Source: Oscillospiraceae bacterium (GTDB lineage: Bacteria; Bacillota; Clostridia; Oscillospirales; Oscillospiraceae). Taken from it: a stretch of 64,000 nt of DNA. The position numbers and the translations under genes were made by a program. The notes under the pieces were generated by a model. That model saw only the letters and a program-made list of their open reading frames with translations, was not told the DNA's origin and ran no database searches. Positions 57,610-64,000 of the stretch are shown piece after piece. The stretch's first letter is position 1. Every line of letters starts with the position of its first letter. The DNA is taken from positions 1 through 64,000 of the forward strand of contig JAFROD010000013.1 of NCBI GenBank assembly GCA_017429835.1, given 5' to 3'.

Positions 57610-57696
57610 GTTCTTCAATTCTTCACCCTCTTTACAATAGCTGACAAAACAGATGAACCAGCGAGAATAATAGAACATCTGTTTGATTATGGATAG

Positions 57697-57725
57697 ATTA
57701 TAAATCAGGGGAAGAATAATGTCAA
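57697..57725 (-). promoter_or_regulatory. Promoter upstream of the ImmA gene
   Basis: Minus strand TTGACA, 17-nt spacer, TATAAT (TGTCAA 57720-57725, ATTATA 57697-57702), about 85 bp before the start codon. A consensus-strength promoter. Confidence 0.8.
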
Positions 57726-57886
57726 TGTAATTTTCTGTTGTTTCTTTATCAAATACTACGATCCTGGCGCAATAATACTGACAAACCGGCACATTGTAAC
57801 GCGGTCTAGCATTTCTTGTAATACTTGATCAGTTCTCATATTAGTGCAGGAAGAGATATTTATGCAGCATTCTAGCCTAAATAGAA

Positions 57887-58909
57887 TTATTTAGGATCCT
57901 CTTGCTTTTTCTCCAGATAGTTCAGATAGAATTTACAGAGTTCAATTCGAGCTTGCGACAAATACTGATCCACAATATAATCAATATTCTTAATTAATTC
58001 ACAGTTGTCCAGATCTGTATTTTTCCAACCTTCAGGGAGATCTTCATCGGCAATAAAGCGGTTTCTGTATGAACTTATACCAATAGCAGCGCGGATATAT
58101 GTTTTATCCTGTAGTTTAACATCGCGGTAATAGCAGACAATTGACCCACCGATTTCGTTTGTCCTTCCATCTACAAAATCTTCGCTATCCTTTAAGTAGC
58201 AACCCGCTAAAAAAGCCTGTTGTTTACTGTTATAAAAGATGCGCGATAAAGGAGCTTTTTCGGAAAAGAGCAAGTGATGAAATGCTGACGATTCATTGTT
58301 TACAGCTTCTTCAATGCTAAGTCCTTTTTGCCGGAGTGTATCGCCCCATTTCCAGACGTCCTTATTCTCCTGTGGGAAATTATACATTAAACTGATATAT
58401 AAATCGTTATCGAAGCGGCGGCTACGATCAGAGATTAATTTGGCAAGGGATAAGCGCAACCCATCAAGTATGTTGCTGATTTGATCACACGGTCTATCAG
58501 CCGGATAAGAGTGTTTAGCTTTACTAATGCAGTCAGCCACAGCTTTAATTTGTGTCTGTTCTTCGCATTCGTTCAGATGTATATTGTTGCTCTGTATCTG
58601 GAATAACAAACTATTTGTTGCGCGCAATTCTTCTTTTTCATCATCAGTTGCACAGATCTTGTCTGATATGGATTTCAAAACAATAAGGATAAAAACAACC
58701 ACTGTGCAAATTATACCGAGAACGGTAAACTGCTTTTTATTATCAGTAACCGTATAAAGACATAGGTCTTCTCCAAAATACGCAAGAATAAGAGAATACC
58801 ATAAGCCCAGTGATGAATAAAGAATTGTAAACGCGATTCTATGATTGTTACTAAGATTGTTTAGCCACCGCCAAAAGGAGTGCTTATTTTCTTTGTTTAC
58901 TGCTCGCAT
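57887..58909 (-). CDS. Two-TM membrane protein with GAF-like cytoplasmic domain
   Basis: A 340-aa protein. Two membrane helices lie at about 28-95 (IAFTILYSSLGLWYSLILAYFG; FTVLGIICTVVVFILIVLKSI). A coiled segment with EEKEEL-like character follows, then a soluble domain (about 145-325) with IGGSIVCYYRDVKLQDKTYIRAAIGISSYRNRF reminiscent of GAF sensor folds. No enzyme motif is seen. Lower GC than the core and the company of mobile genes suggest an accessory, possibly defence-related role (inference). It overlaps the preceding small gene by 26 bp. Confidence 0.65.
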   Translation of the reverse strand: MRAVNKENKHSFWRWLNNLSNNHRIAFTILYSSLGLWYSLILAYFGEDLCLYTVTDNKKQFTVLGIICTVVVFILIVLKSISDKICATDDEKEELRATNSLLFQIQSNNIHLNECEEQTQIKAVADCISKAKHSYPADRPCDQISNILDGLRLSLAKLISDRSRRFDNDLYISLMYNFPQENKDVWKWGDTLRQKGLSIEEAVNNESSAFHHLLFSEKAPLSRIFYNSKQQAFLAGCYLKDSEDFVDGRTNEIGGSIVCYYRDVKLQDKTYIRAAIGISSYRNRFIADEDLPEGWKNTDLDNCELIKNIDYIVDQYLSQARIELCKFYLNYLEKKQEDPK

Positions 58910-59054
58910 CTTTTTCTATCCTTGCTTTCATACATATTGATTTTTCTTCAATTTTCCGTATTGGAGTGCGAAACAAGTATGCTCTGCGAGCAATACTTGC
59001 AGCAGATTTAGAAGGCTGTATCCAATAATTGATACTACGTTTTATTCTTTCCAT
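58884..59054 (-). CDS. Small basic protein coupled to the GAF-like membrane protein
   Basis: A 56-aa, strongly basic protein (MERIKRSINYWIQPSKSAASIARRAYLFRTPIRKIEEKSI...KDASSKQRK) with a good RBS (TGGAGGAAACAA). The 26-bp overlap with the following gene implies co-translation and a shared task. No family is recognised. Confidence 0.6.
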   Translation of the reverse strand: MERIKRSINYWIQPSKSAASIARRAYLFRTPIRKIEEKSICMKARIEKDASSKQRK

Positions 59055-59736
59055 TTGTTTCCTCCAGAATAATACTATTCGATGCAATTTAACCCCCCTA
59101 ATTCCATAAGAATTTCACATATAGTCAAGCTTTCGTTATCTTATCTCTATATTATGCATCTTATATGTGATTAGCGCAGTTTAATTGCTTTCCAATAGAA
59201 CGCTATAATAATGCTCAATGCCAAAGCGATGTGAATTCAACTGTCTGCCGTCAGTTGGGAACAATGTCAATGTCCGTGGATTCGATGATGCCGGTGAAAA
59301 ACATGTGCCATTGGAAATACATCAATCGCCTCAAATTACGCTTATGCTGTTTCCTGATCATGATAGTATACACAATATTCGATGACCACAGCTCTCACGC
59401 AAGCTTTTCCTGCATTCTTAAGCGACTGTGCTGATCCATGCTTTCGCGTAACCAAAAAAGAATGATTCTAATGCATTGATAATATTGCTTGTATCTCGGC
59501 GCAGGCGTTTATAGAATCGCCTCCAATCACTATTTGGAATTGAGCCAAAACACTAAATTGATTACCGCCGGTCATCGAACATGCGTAGTTGAAAACTATA
59601 TCGTATTGCCGCTTTATGTTCGAACGATCTGCGGTCGATTGATAAAATCATTAATCATTAGTAGTGTAATAGATTTTCTATTGCTGCCACCAATAAGTAG
59701 CAACGAAAGAAACAGGTTTCAGTGCCTTATTGGTCC
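59055..59736. other. Gene-poor AT-rich stretch
   Basis: About 680 bp without a gene I can support. On the plus strand 59218-59385 encodes 55 aa (MPKRCEFNCLPSVGNN...) that reads like protein but has no RBS. The remainder contains frequent stops in all frames. It looks like a decayed insertion between the mobile element and the Rhs locus. Confidence 0.5.
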
Positions 59737-59919
59737 TTATATATAGCTATTGAGAATTCGAACGACGCTTTGATACCACGCCTTAGATGCGTTTCCGTTT
59801 TCGTAATGCGTTCGCGCATCATTCATTGCCTCGCGTAACTGCCAAGTTTTATAGTTTCCGGGGTGATCTGTTATCTCATCTATCATATCAATAGAAAAAG
59901 TTACCGTATAACCGCTCAA
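59737..59919 (-). CDS. Small protein downstream of the displaced Rhs tip, immunity candidate
   Basis: A 60-aa protein (MSGYTVTFSIDMIDEITDHPGNYKTWQLREAMNDARTHYENGNASKAWYQSVVRILNSYI) with strong RBS AAAGGAGG and TTG start. It is soluble and acidic. It lies about 77 bp downstream of an orphan Rhs core fragment on the same strand, the normal place of an immunity gene or of a decayed toxin tip. The role is inferred from position. Confidence 0.6.
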   Translation of the reverse strand: MSGYTVTFSIDMIDEITDHPGNYKTWQLREAMNDARTHYENGNASKAWYQSVVRILNSYI

Positions 59920-59995
59920 GGTGAATCCTCCTTTCTACATAGTATGTAAACAAAGCAAATCTTCTTATACATACACTCCAGCGTCATCTGCTATA

Positions 59996-60178
59996 TTATT
60001 GTATAGTGTTGTACGCTTTTCCTCTCTTGCTATTCGAATCGTTGAGGTAATATGCGGACATATTGCAGGAGATCTCATCGACTGCATCCGTGCTTGCGAA
60101 GGCGTCGGCGTTGATGAAACGATGGATAACCGGGTCGTAGTAACGGCTCTGGAGGTAATACCATCCCGTTTCTGATGT
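59996..60178 (-). pseudogene. Displaced Rhs core C-terminus (orphan tip remnant)
   Basis: The minus-strand frame encodes ETGWYYLQSRYYDPVIHRFINADAFASTD...CNMSAY, then diverges (YLNDSNSKRGKAYNTIQ-stop). It duplicates the Rhs core end at 61445-61563; 55 bases (60120-60174 versus 61508-61562) are identical. There is no start codon. It is the classic scar of Rhs toxin-tip exchange. Confidence 0.82.
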
Positions 60179-60284
60179 ATGTTAGTAGCTGAAGCAGCAA
60201 TAAAAGGGCGTATTTATGACCAAATTGGCATTTTTATGCACAGCTTGGCAGTTCTGACTGCTCCATTTGTAAATGCTTGACGTC

Positions 60285-60324
60285 CTGCAGGAGGCAGCGC
60301 GCCCTGCCTCCTGCAGAAGTTTTT
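60285..60324 (+). terminator. Strong hairpin between the immunity candidate and the orphan tip
   Basis: CTGCAGGAGGCAG / CTGCCTCCTGCAG, a perfect 13-bp stem with a six-base loop, then AAGTTTTT on the plus strand. The T run is on the plus strand although the neighbouring genes are on minus; it may still end transcripts or be a repeat remnant. The rest of 60179-60405 shows no gene. Confidence 0.45.
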
Positions 60325-60405
60325 CGGCATAACACAGAAACCCGGTCTCTGCAATGCGCAACTGTTTTATTGCATTAGCTAAATGACTTTTGTATGCTGC
60401 TCGCA

Positions 60406-60822
60406 CTACTGTTCCTGTTTATCTATATCCTTTTCTTTCTTCGCAAATCGTAAAAGTAACGCACATAGAACAACGCCGATAATGTCAATTGTGATCGCAA
60501 GAGCTTTAATTAGATCTGCAACAAGGAAGAGAGAAATTGCAGCACAAAGGATGTCCGCCATTAGTACGACCTGAAGGCCATAGATACTGACAGAAAGCGT
60601 TTTTTTGAAAAAAAGCAAAAGCAGTGACACAAGAAGTATAATGCAATAGCATAACAGAAGTACAAGTGCTATTATTCCGTTTGTGTATGCATACGCCAGC
60701 AGAAATGGAACAGAAAAAGCGCCGAAATACCCCGCCTTGCAGCCAGTGCTAACCAGTACCAATGTCGCAACAATGCGAAGAATAAAGAACAAAACTACAA
60801 TTACTTTATAGTGCTTTTTCAT
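60406..60822 (-). CDS. Four-TM membrane protein, probable immunity protein for the Rhs toxin
   Basis: A 138-aa membrane protein with about four helices (VIVVLFFILRIVATLVLVS; YFGAFSVPFLLAYAYTNGIIALVLLLCYCIILLVSLLLLFF; LVADLIKALAITIDIIGVVLCALLL) and a charged C-terminus. It starts ATG 60822 five bases after TGGAGG, 30 bp past the Rhs stop and on the same strand. Genes in this place normally neutralise the upstream C-terminal toxin. A membrane immunity protein hints at a toxin acting at the membrane, which is inference. Confidence 0.68.
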   Translation of the reverse strand: MKKHYKVIVVLFFILRIVATLVLVSTGCKAGYFGAFSVPFLLAYAYTNGIIALVLLLCYCIILLVSLLLLFFKKTLSVSIYGLQVVLMADILCAAISLFLVADLIKALAITIDIIGVVLCALLLRFAKKEKDIDKQEQ

Positions 60823-60852
60823 TCTTACCTCCAAGATTTCTTCCTTAATGAA

Positions 60853-63800
60853 TTATGGACATATCGTGTCACAGACCGCTCTCCACCAGAATCCCAAATA
60901 GCTGGTATTTTCGTCAAACAAATCCAAGTCAACATGCCGACATCGCTCATTTGGAAGGAGGTTATAGATATCGTTATGTGCGTTCCATTCGGTTACCATA
61001 CTAGATACAGTTCTGTGCCATTCAGGGCTGTTGTATGAGGGATGATTACCGTAATATAGTTGAATATAGCTGCAGATATCTCTCTGCAAGGAGCTGTCAG
61101 TTATAGCATAAGAATTGAGTATTTGTACATCTGGATTCCTTTTTGCTCCATTATTGCCGTATCGCATATCGACTACGTAGACTGTCATTTTTCCAGAAGT
61201 AAAAGAAGGAATACACTCGGTATAACTCTTAGCTTCGGCTTCTGATATGAATATAACATACACTTGTTGCGCTTCAAGTGCCTGTTTTGCGGCCTCCTCC
61301 TTATGTTGACGTTGTTTCCAAGTATTCGTCAGCGTCTTCCAACGATCCTCTAAATAATCTGGTATGCCATTCCCGTTTGCATCAGTAGAAGAGTCATATC
61401 CTGTCGGATCGGAGGCATTGACAGGATTGTTATTACAGTATGCATACATATTGCAGGAGATTACATCGGTAGCATCAGTACTTGCGTAGCTGTCTGCATT
61501 GATGAAGCGATGGATAACCGGGTCGTAGTAACGGCTCTGGAGGTAATACCATCCCGTTTCTGTGTCGTAGTAGTAGCCGCGATACCGCAACGGGTTGACC
61601 GACGCCAACGAGCCGGAACTTGAAAGGAGATTGCCCCATGCATCATAGGTATAGTTCGCAAAGGTCGATGTTCCACTTGCGTTCACGAGCTTGACCACGT
61701 CGCCCTGCAGGTTCAAAATATAGTAATACGTCGTAAAGCTGCTGCCATTGTTCGTGGAATAGTTCAGCGCGAACGGTCTGCCAGATTCATCGTAAATGAA
61801 ATCCAGAACTTTCGCTGTGCTGCCGCTGCCGATGGTTTCCCGCACGACTTTGCCGTTCTGCGTGACGTATTTATGCAGCACGCCATCATCATTCTTTTCC
61901 GTGCGAATGCCATCTGCATCATAAGAATATGCGACCTGCCACTGCTCTGCATAGCAGCTTACGGTGCTCAACTGTCTTCCGCTTGCCCATGACAAATCAA
62001 GTTCTGTGTTTCCATTGTTGTATAGTATGGGGTTGCCGCTGGTGGGTGTTCCGCTGACGGTATATGTACCGCTGTTATATGTAATGGTTTGCCCTTCATA
62101 TACGATGGGACTGCCCCCAACGGTTGTCAGCAAGTCTACCCATTTGCCGTTGCCATAGCCATAAGTTTTCGTGGTTGTCGTGTTGCCAATTTTTACACTT
62201 TCGCTCTGAATATTTCCCGCTTTGTCATAGGTGTAGGTAAAGGTTTTTGTTACGTGATTTGATCCCGTACCCGCACCATCATAGTAGGTTTCTTTCGTGA
62301 GCTGGTTTTGGCTATCGTATTGATATGCGACAAGGGGGTAATGGCTGCCGGTGCTTTGAGAGATCATCGTGATATTACCCAAAGCATCATACGTGTACTT
62401 TTTGCCCTCGATGATACTGCTGTCGTCTGTGCTGTTGCCCAGACGGACGTTGCGGTATTGAACCTGTGCTGAGGAGCGATTTCCGCTAACTGTTCGGTAG
62501 GCATATGCAGTATTAAATAAATAAGTACCGCCATCTTTTACCTCGACTTTTTGCAGCCGCTTTAGTTTGTCGTAGGAAAAGTTCAGCGTATCGCCTGTCG
62601 CCGCAGTCATCCTTGTCAGACTGCCATCCGCAGTACTGTAGGTATAGTTCTCGGCGTAGTTTTTGGTGCTAATCGTCCAGTTTTGCGACGTCAAGCGGTT
62701 TTCTGTATCGTAGTTGTGCTCTGTGCGTTGCACCAGTTTGCAGGTTGCAACATCGCCGCTGTAAGTGTAAGCAAATTCAATACTACGGATCAAGCGCCCC
62801 AAAGAGTCGCGCTCAAATAAATATTTATTTGTGATGTTGCCGGAGGCGTTTTTGGTTCCGATCTCGAAAAGGAAACCCTGCCCGTTGTATATGTTGTAGA
62901 CTGTTTTCGTCAGCACTGGCGTTGCCGTATTATAACTACTATAGTATCTGGCCTCTACCAATCTGTCAAGCAAGTCATAGCTGAACTCCACCCCGCTGCC
63001 GTTGCCATACATTTGTGAGAACAGCTTTCCATTGTTTGTTTCATAAACGTTTGTTACCAGCGTAATACCTGTTCCGTTTTCCGTGCCCGTGCTAGACTTG
63101 TTGATTTTGATGGTGGTTGTCTGCCCCCATTCATTTGTATCCAAGATTACGTGATGCCAAGTGGAAGTCGCCGTTTTCCGCTTCAGCTCGGAAAGAATTC
63201 CACGGGCATAACTGTATTGCAATTCTGTAAGCGCAGACGTACTAGACGCCGTTGAATAATACCTCGTTATGCTGTTTCTTAAATCATCATTGTAATCGTA
63301 GGTGGTCTTATGATTCTTTGCGTCCGTTACGCTCTCGGGGAGCAAACCTGTAGTGTAATTGTAAGAGGTCGTATTCCCATTCACGTCAGTGACAGACGCT
63401 ACAGTGTTATTGTTGTTTGAATAGGTGGCACTGCTTTGCAAGTAAGTATTGTTCGTGGTGTTTTTCAGTGTGGATGAAAGAACATTGCCTGCACCATCAT
63501 AGGTCATTTCCTGGTAAGCGCCGTCGTTGGTTATCTTTGTTACATTGTGATAATTGTCATATTCAAAGCTGAAAGTTCCGTTGCTTCCGATGTACTGCGT
63601 CAAATCGGCACCATTGTACGTGTAAGTCATACTTTCGCCGGTATCAGTGGAAGCGTTCAGTTTTCCGTTATTATCATAACTATAGGTTTGCACCGGCTCT
63701 TTGGACAACGCAATATCGTCAAATATCGCTGCCCCTGCGTTATGATTGTAATCAGCAAACACACGTATTTTGCTTACAGCGACTGTTTTCTTTGGAACAA

Positions 63801-64000
63801 CAACGCCGCTTACATACTGCCAGTCTCCGCAGTAGCAGTTGAACGGGATAAAAGTGTCCTCTGTGGTGTTATCCGTATAAAATATCCTGGCTTTCAATCC
63901 AAAGAACCGCTCCGACGAAGTGTATGCTGCTTTTGCGTCAAACGGCAACGAATTCGCTTTCGCCCAGCCGGAAAGGATGTATGTTGTCCGGTAATTCTCG
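60853..64000 (-). CDS. Rhs/YD-repeat protein with variable C-terminal tip (5' end outside the window)
   Basis: At least 1048 aa, open at the right edge. The N-terminal visible part is a beta-rich carbohydrate-binding-like domain (FNCYCGDWQYVSGVVVPKKTVAVSKIRVFADYNHNAGAAIFDDI). Many YD repeats follow (YDNNGKLNAST, YDGAGNVLSS, YDALGNITMI and so on), then the Rhs core end DAWGNLLSSSGSLASVNPLRYRGYYYDTETGWYYLQSRYYDP...DPTGY. The last about 165 residues after DPTGY are the tip, ending ...EWNAHNDIYNLLPNERCRHVDLDLF..., which I cannot assign. It forms a shell that delivers the tip to competitors. Confidence 0.9.
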   Translation of the reverse strand, partial: ENYRTTYILSGWAKANSLPFDAKAAYTSSERFFGLKARIFYTDNTTEDTFIPFNCYCGDWQYVSGVVVPKKTVAVSKIRVFADYNHNAGAAIFDDIALSKEPVQTYSYDNNGKLNASTDTGESMTYTYNGADLTQYIGSNGTFSFEYDNYHNVTKITNDGAYQEMTYDGAGNVLSSTLKNTTNNTYLQSSATYSNNNNTVASVTDVNGNTTSYNYTTGLLPESVTDAKNHKTTYDYNDDLRNSITRYYSTASSTSALTELQYSYARGILSELKRKTATSTWHHVILDTNEWGQTTTIKINKSSTGTENGTGITLVTNVYETNNGKLFSQMYGNGSGVEFSYDLLDRLVEARYYSSYNTATPVLTKTVYNIYNGQGFLFEIGTKNASGNITNKYLFERDSLGRLIRSIEFAYTYSGDVATCKLVQRTEHNYDTENRLTSQNWTISTKNYAENYTYSTADGSLTRMTAATGDTLNFSYDKLKRLQKVEVKDGGTYLFNTAYAYRTVSGNRSSAQVQYRNVRLGNSTDDSSIIEGKKYTYDALGNITMISQSTGSHYPLVAYQYDSQNQLTKETYYDGAGTGSNHVTKTFTYTYDKAGNIQSESVKIGNTTTTKTYGYGNGKWVDLLTTVGGSPIVYEGQTITYNSGTYTVSGTPTSGNPILYNNGNTELDLSWASGRQLSTVSCYAEQWQVAYSYDADGIRTEKNDDGVLHKYVTQNGKVVRETIGSGSTAKVLDFIYDESGRPFALNYSTNNGSSFTTYYYILNLQGDVVKLVNASGTSTFANYTYDAWGNLLSSSGSLASVNPLRYRGYYYDTETGWYYLQSRYYDPVIHRFINADSYASTDATDVISCNMYAYCNNNPVNASDPTGYDSSTDANGNGIPDYLEDRWKTLTNTWKQRQHKEEAAKQALEAQQVYVIFISEAEAKSYTECIPSFTSGKMTVYVVDMRYGNNGAKRNPDVQILNSYAITDSSLQRDICSYIQLYYGNHPSYNSPEWHRTVSSMVTEWNAHNDIYNLLPNERCRHVDLDLFDENTSYLGFWWRAVCDTICP

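Larger units (their letters stand above)
53235..57610. mobile_element. Second integrative element or remnant, boundaries uncertain
   Basis: A Tn916-type integrase and excisionase, a PemK-like toxin, a sigma-like regulator, a zinc-ribbon protein and ImmA on one strand, with lower GC than the flanking core. These are the regulation genes of clostridial integrative and conjugative elements, but no relaxase, coupling protein or type IV secretion gene is in the window. The far end is not identified. Confidence 0.5.

Noticed and set aside
59489-59746. Plus-strand 85-aa open frame
   Set aside because: No RBS, no similarity that I recognise, AT-rich non-coding composition; considered chance.
59921-60175. 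Plus-strand 84-aa open frame
   Set aside because: It is antisense to the displaced Rhs core fragment, whose minus-strand translation matches the Rhs protein clearly.

Overview
The window is a GC-rich Firmicutes chromosome, most likely a gut Clostridia of the Oscillospirales type. This rests on gene style (T-box-controlled ThrRS, a 3D-domain protein, ECF sigma factors paired with short membrane anti-sigma proteins), on Gram-positive phage families, and on the absence of any Gram-negative envelope gene. No species can be named from sequence alone.

Positions 1-16881 are host core DNA. They hold a PTS IIC-type transporter divergent from a two-gene nucleoside hydrolase operon, then uvrB, an ECF sigma factor with its membrane partner, and a small XRE regulator with a palindromic operator. 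Next come a YdcF/M42 peptidase pair, thrS behind a T-box leader, a 3D-domain cell-wall protein, rsmA with a HAD phosphatase, a second ECF/DUF4179-like pair, and tRNA-Gln(CUG).

Positions 16882-53234 are a nearly complete siphovirus-type prophage of about 36.4 kb, inserted in the 3' end of the tRNA-Gln gene. A 25-bp direct repeat marks attL and attR. The order is: integrase; leftward lysogeny genes (lipoprotein, membrane zinc ribbon, ImmA, CI-like repressor); divergent operators; rightward early genes; a recombination set (SMC-like ATPase, SSB-like protein, PD-(D/E)XK nuclease); a DUF927 ATPase; an iteron-rich putative origin; an SF2 helicase; VRR-NUC; a helicase-methyltransferase fusion; an XRE-NTP pyrophosphohydrolase fusion; a late regulator; terS/terL/portal; minor capsid; scaffold; capsid; head fibre; connectors; tail tube; frameshifted tail chaperones; tape measure; Dit/Tal; baseplate; a transglutaminase-like tail protein; holin; lysozyme. 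The minor capsid gene is broken by a roughly 1.56-kb cassette (RHH repressor, small ORF, HNH/AP2 endonuclease) and by nearby micro-indels, so this prophage may be defective. Just downstream of its PBECR-like nuclease tail lies an independently promoted, highly structured RNA candidate of about 190 nt that I cannot assign to a family.

Positions 53235 to about 57.6 kb are a second, lower-GC integrative element or its remnant (Tn916-type integrase, excisionase, PemK-like toxin, sigma-like regulator, zinc-ribbon protein, ImmA). It abuts attR, so the tRNA site may be a tandem-integration hotspot. Beyond it are a two-gene membrane/GAF-like cassette and a gene-poor scar. The right edge carries an Rhs/YD-repeat polymorphic toxin locus on the minus strand: a partial Rhs gene, a membrane immunity candidate, a displaced Rhs core fragment and a further small gene.

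The observations I rate highest are the structured RNA at 39303-39494, the 11-copy iteron array at 26300-26559, the cassette that splits the minor capsid gene, the transglutaminase-like tail protein with an intact Cys/His/Asp set, and the displaced Rhs tip array.
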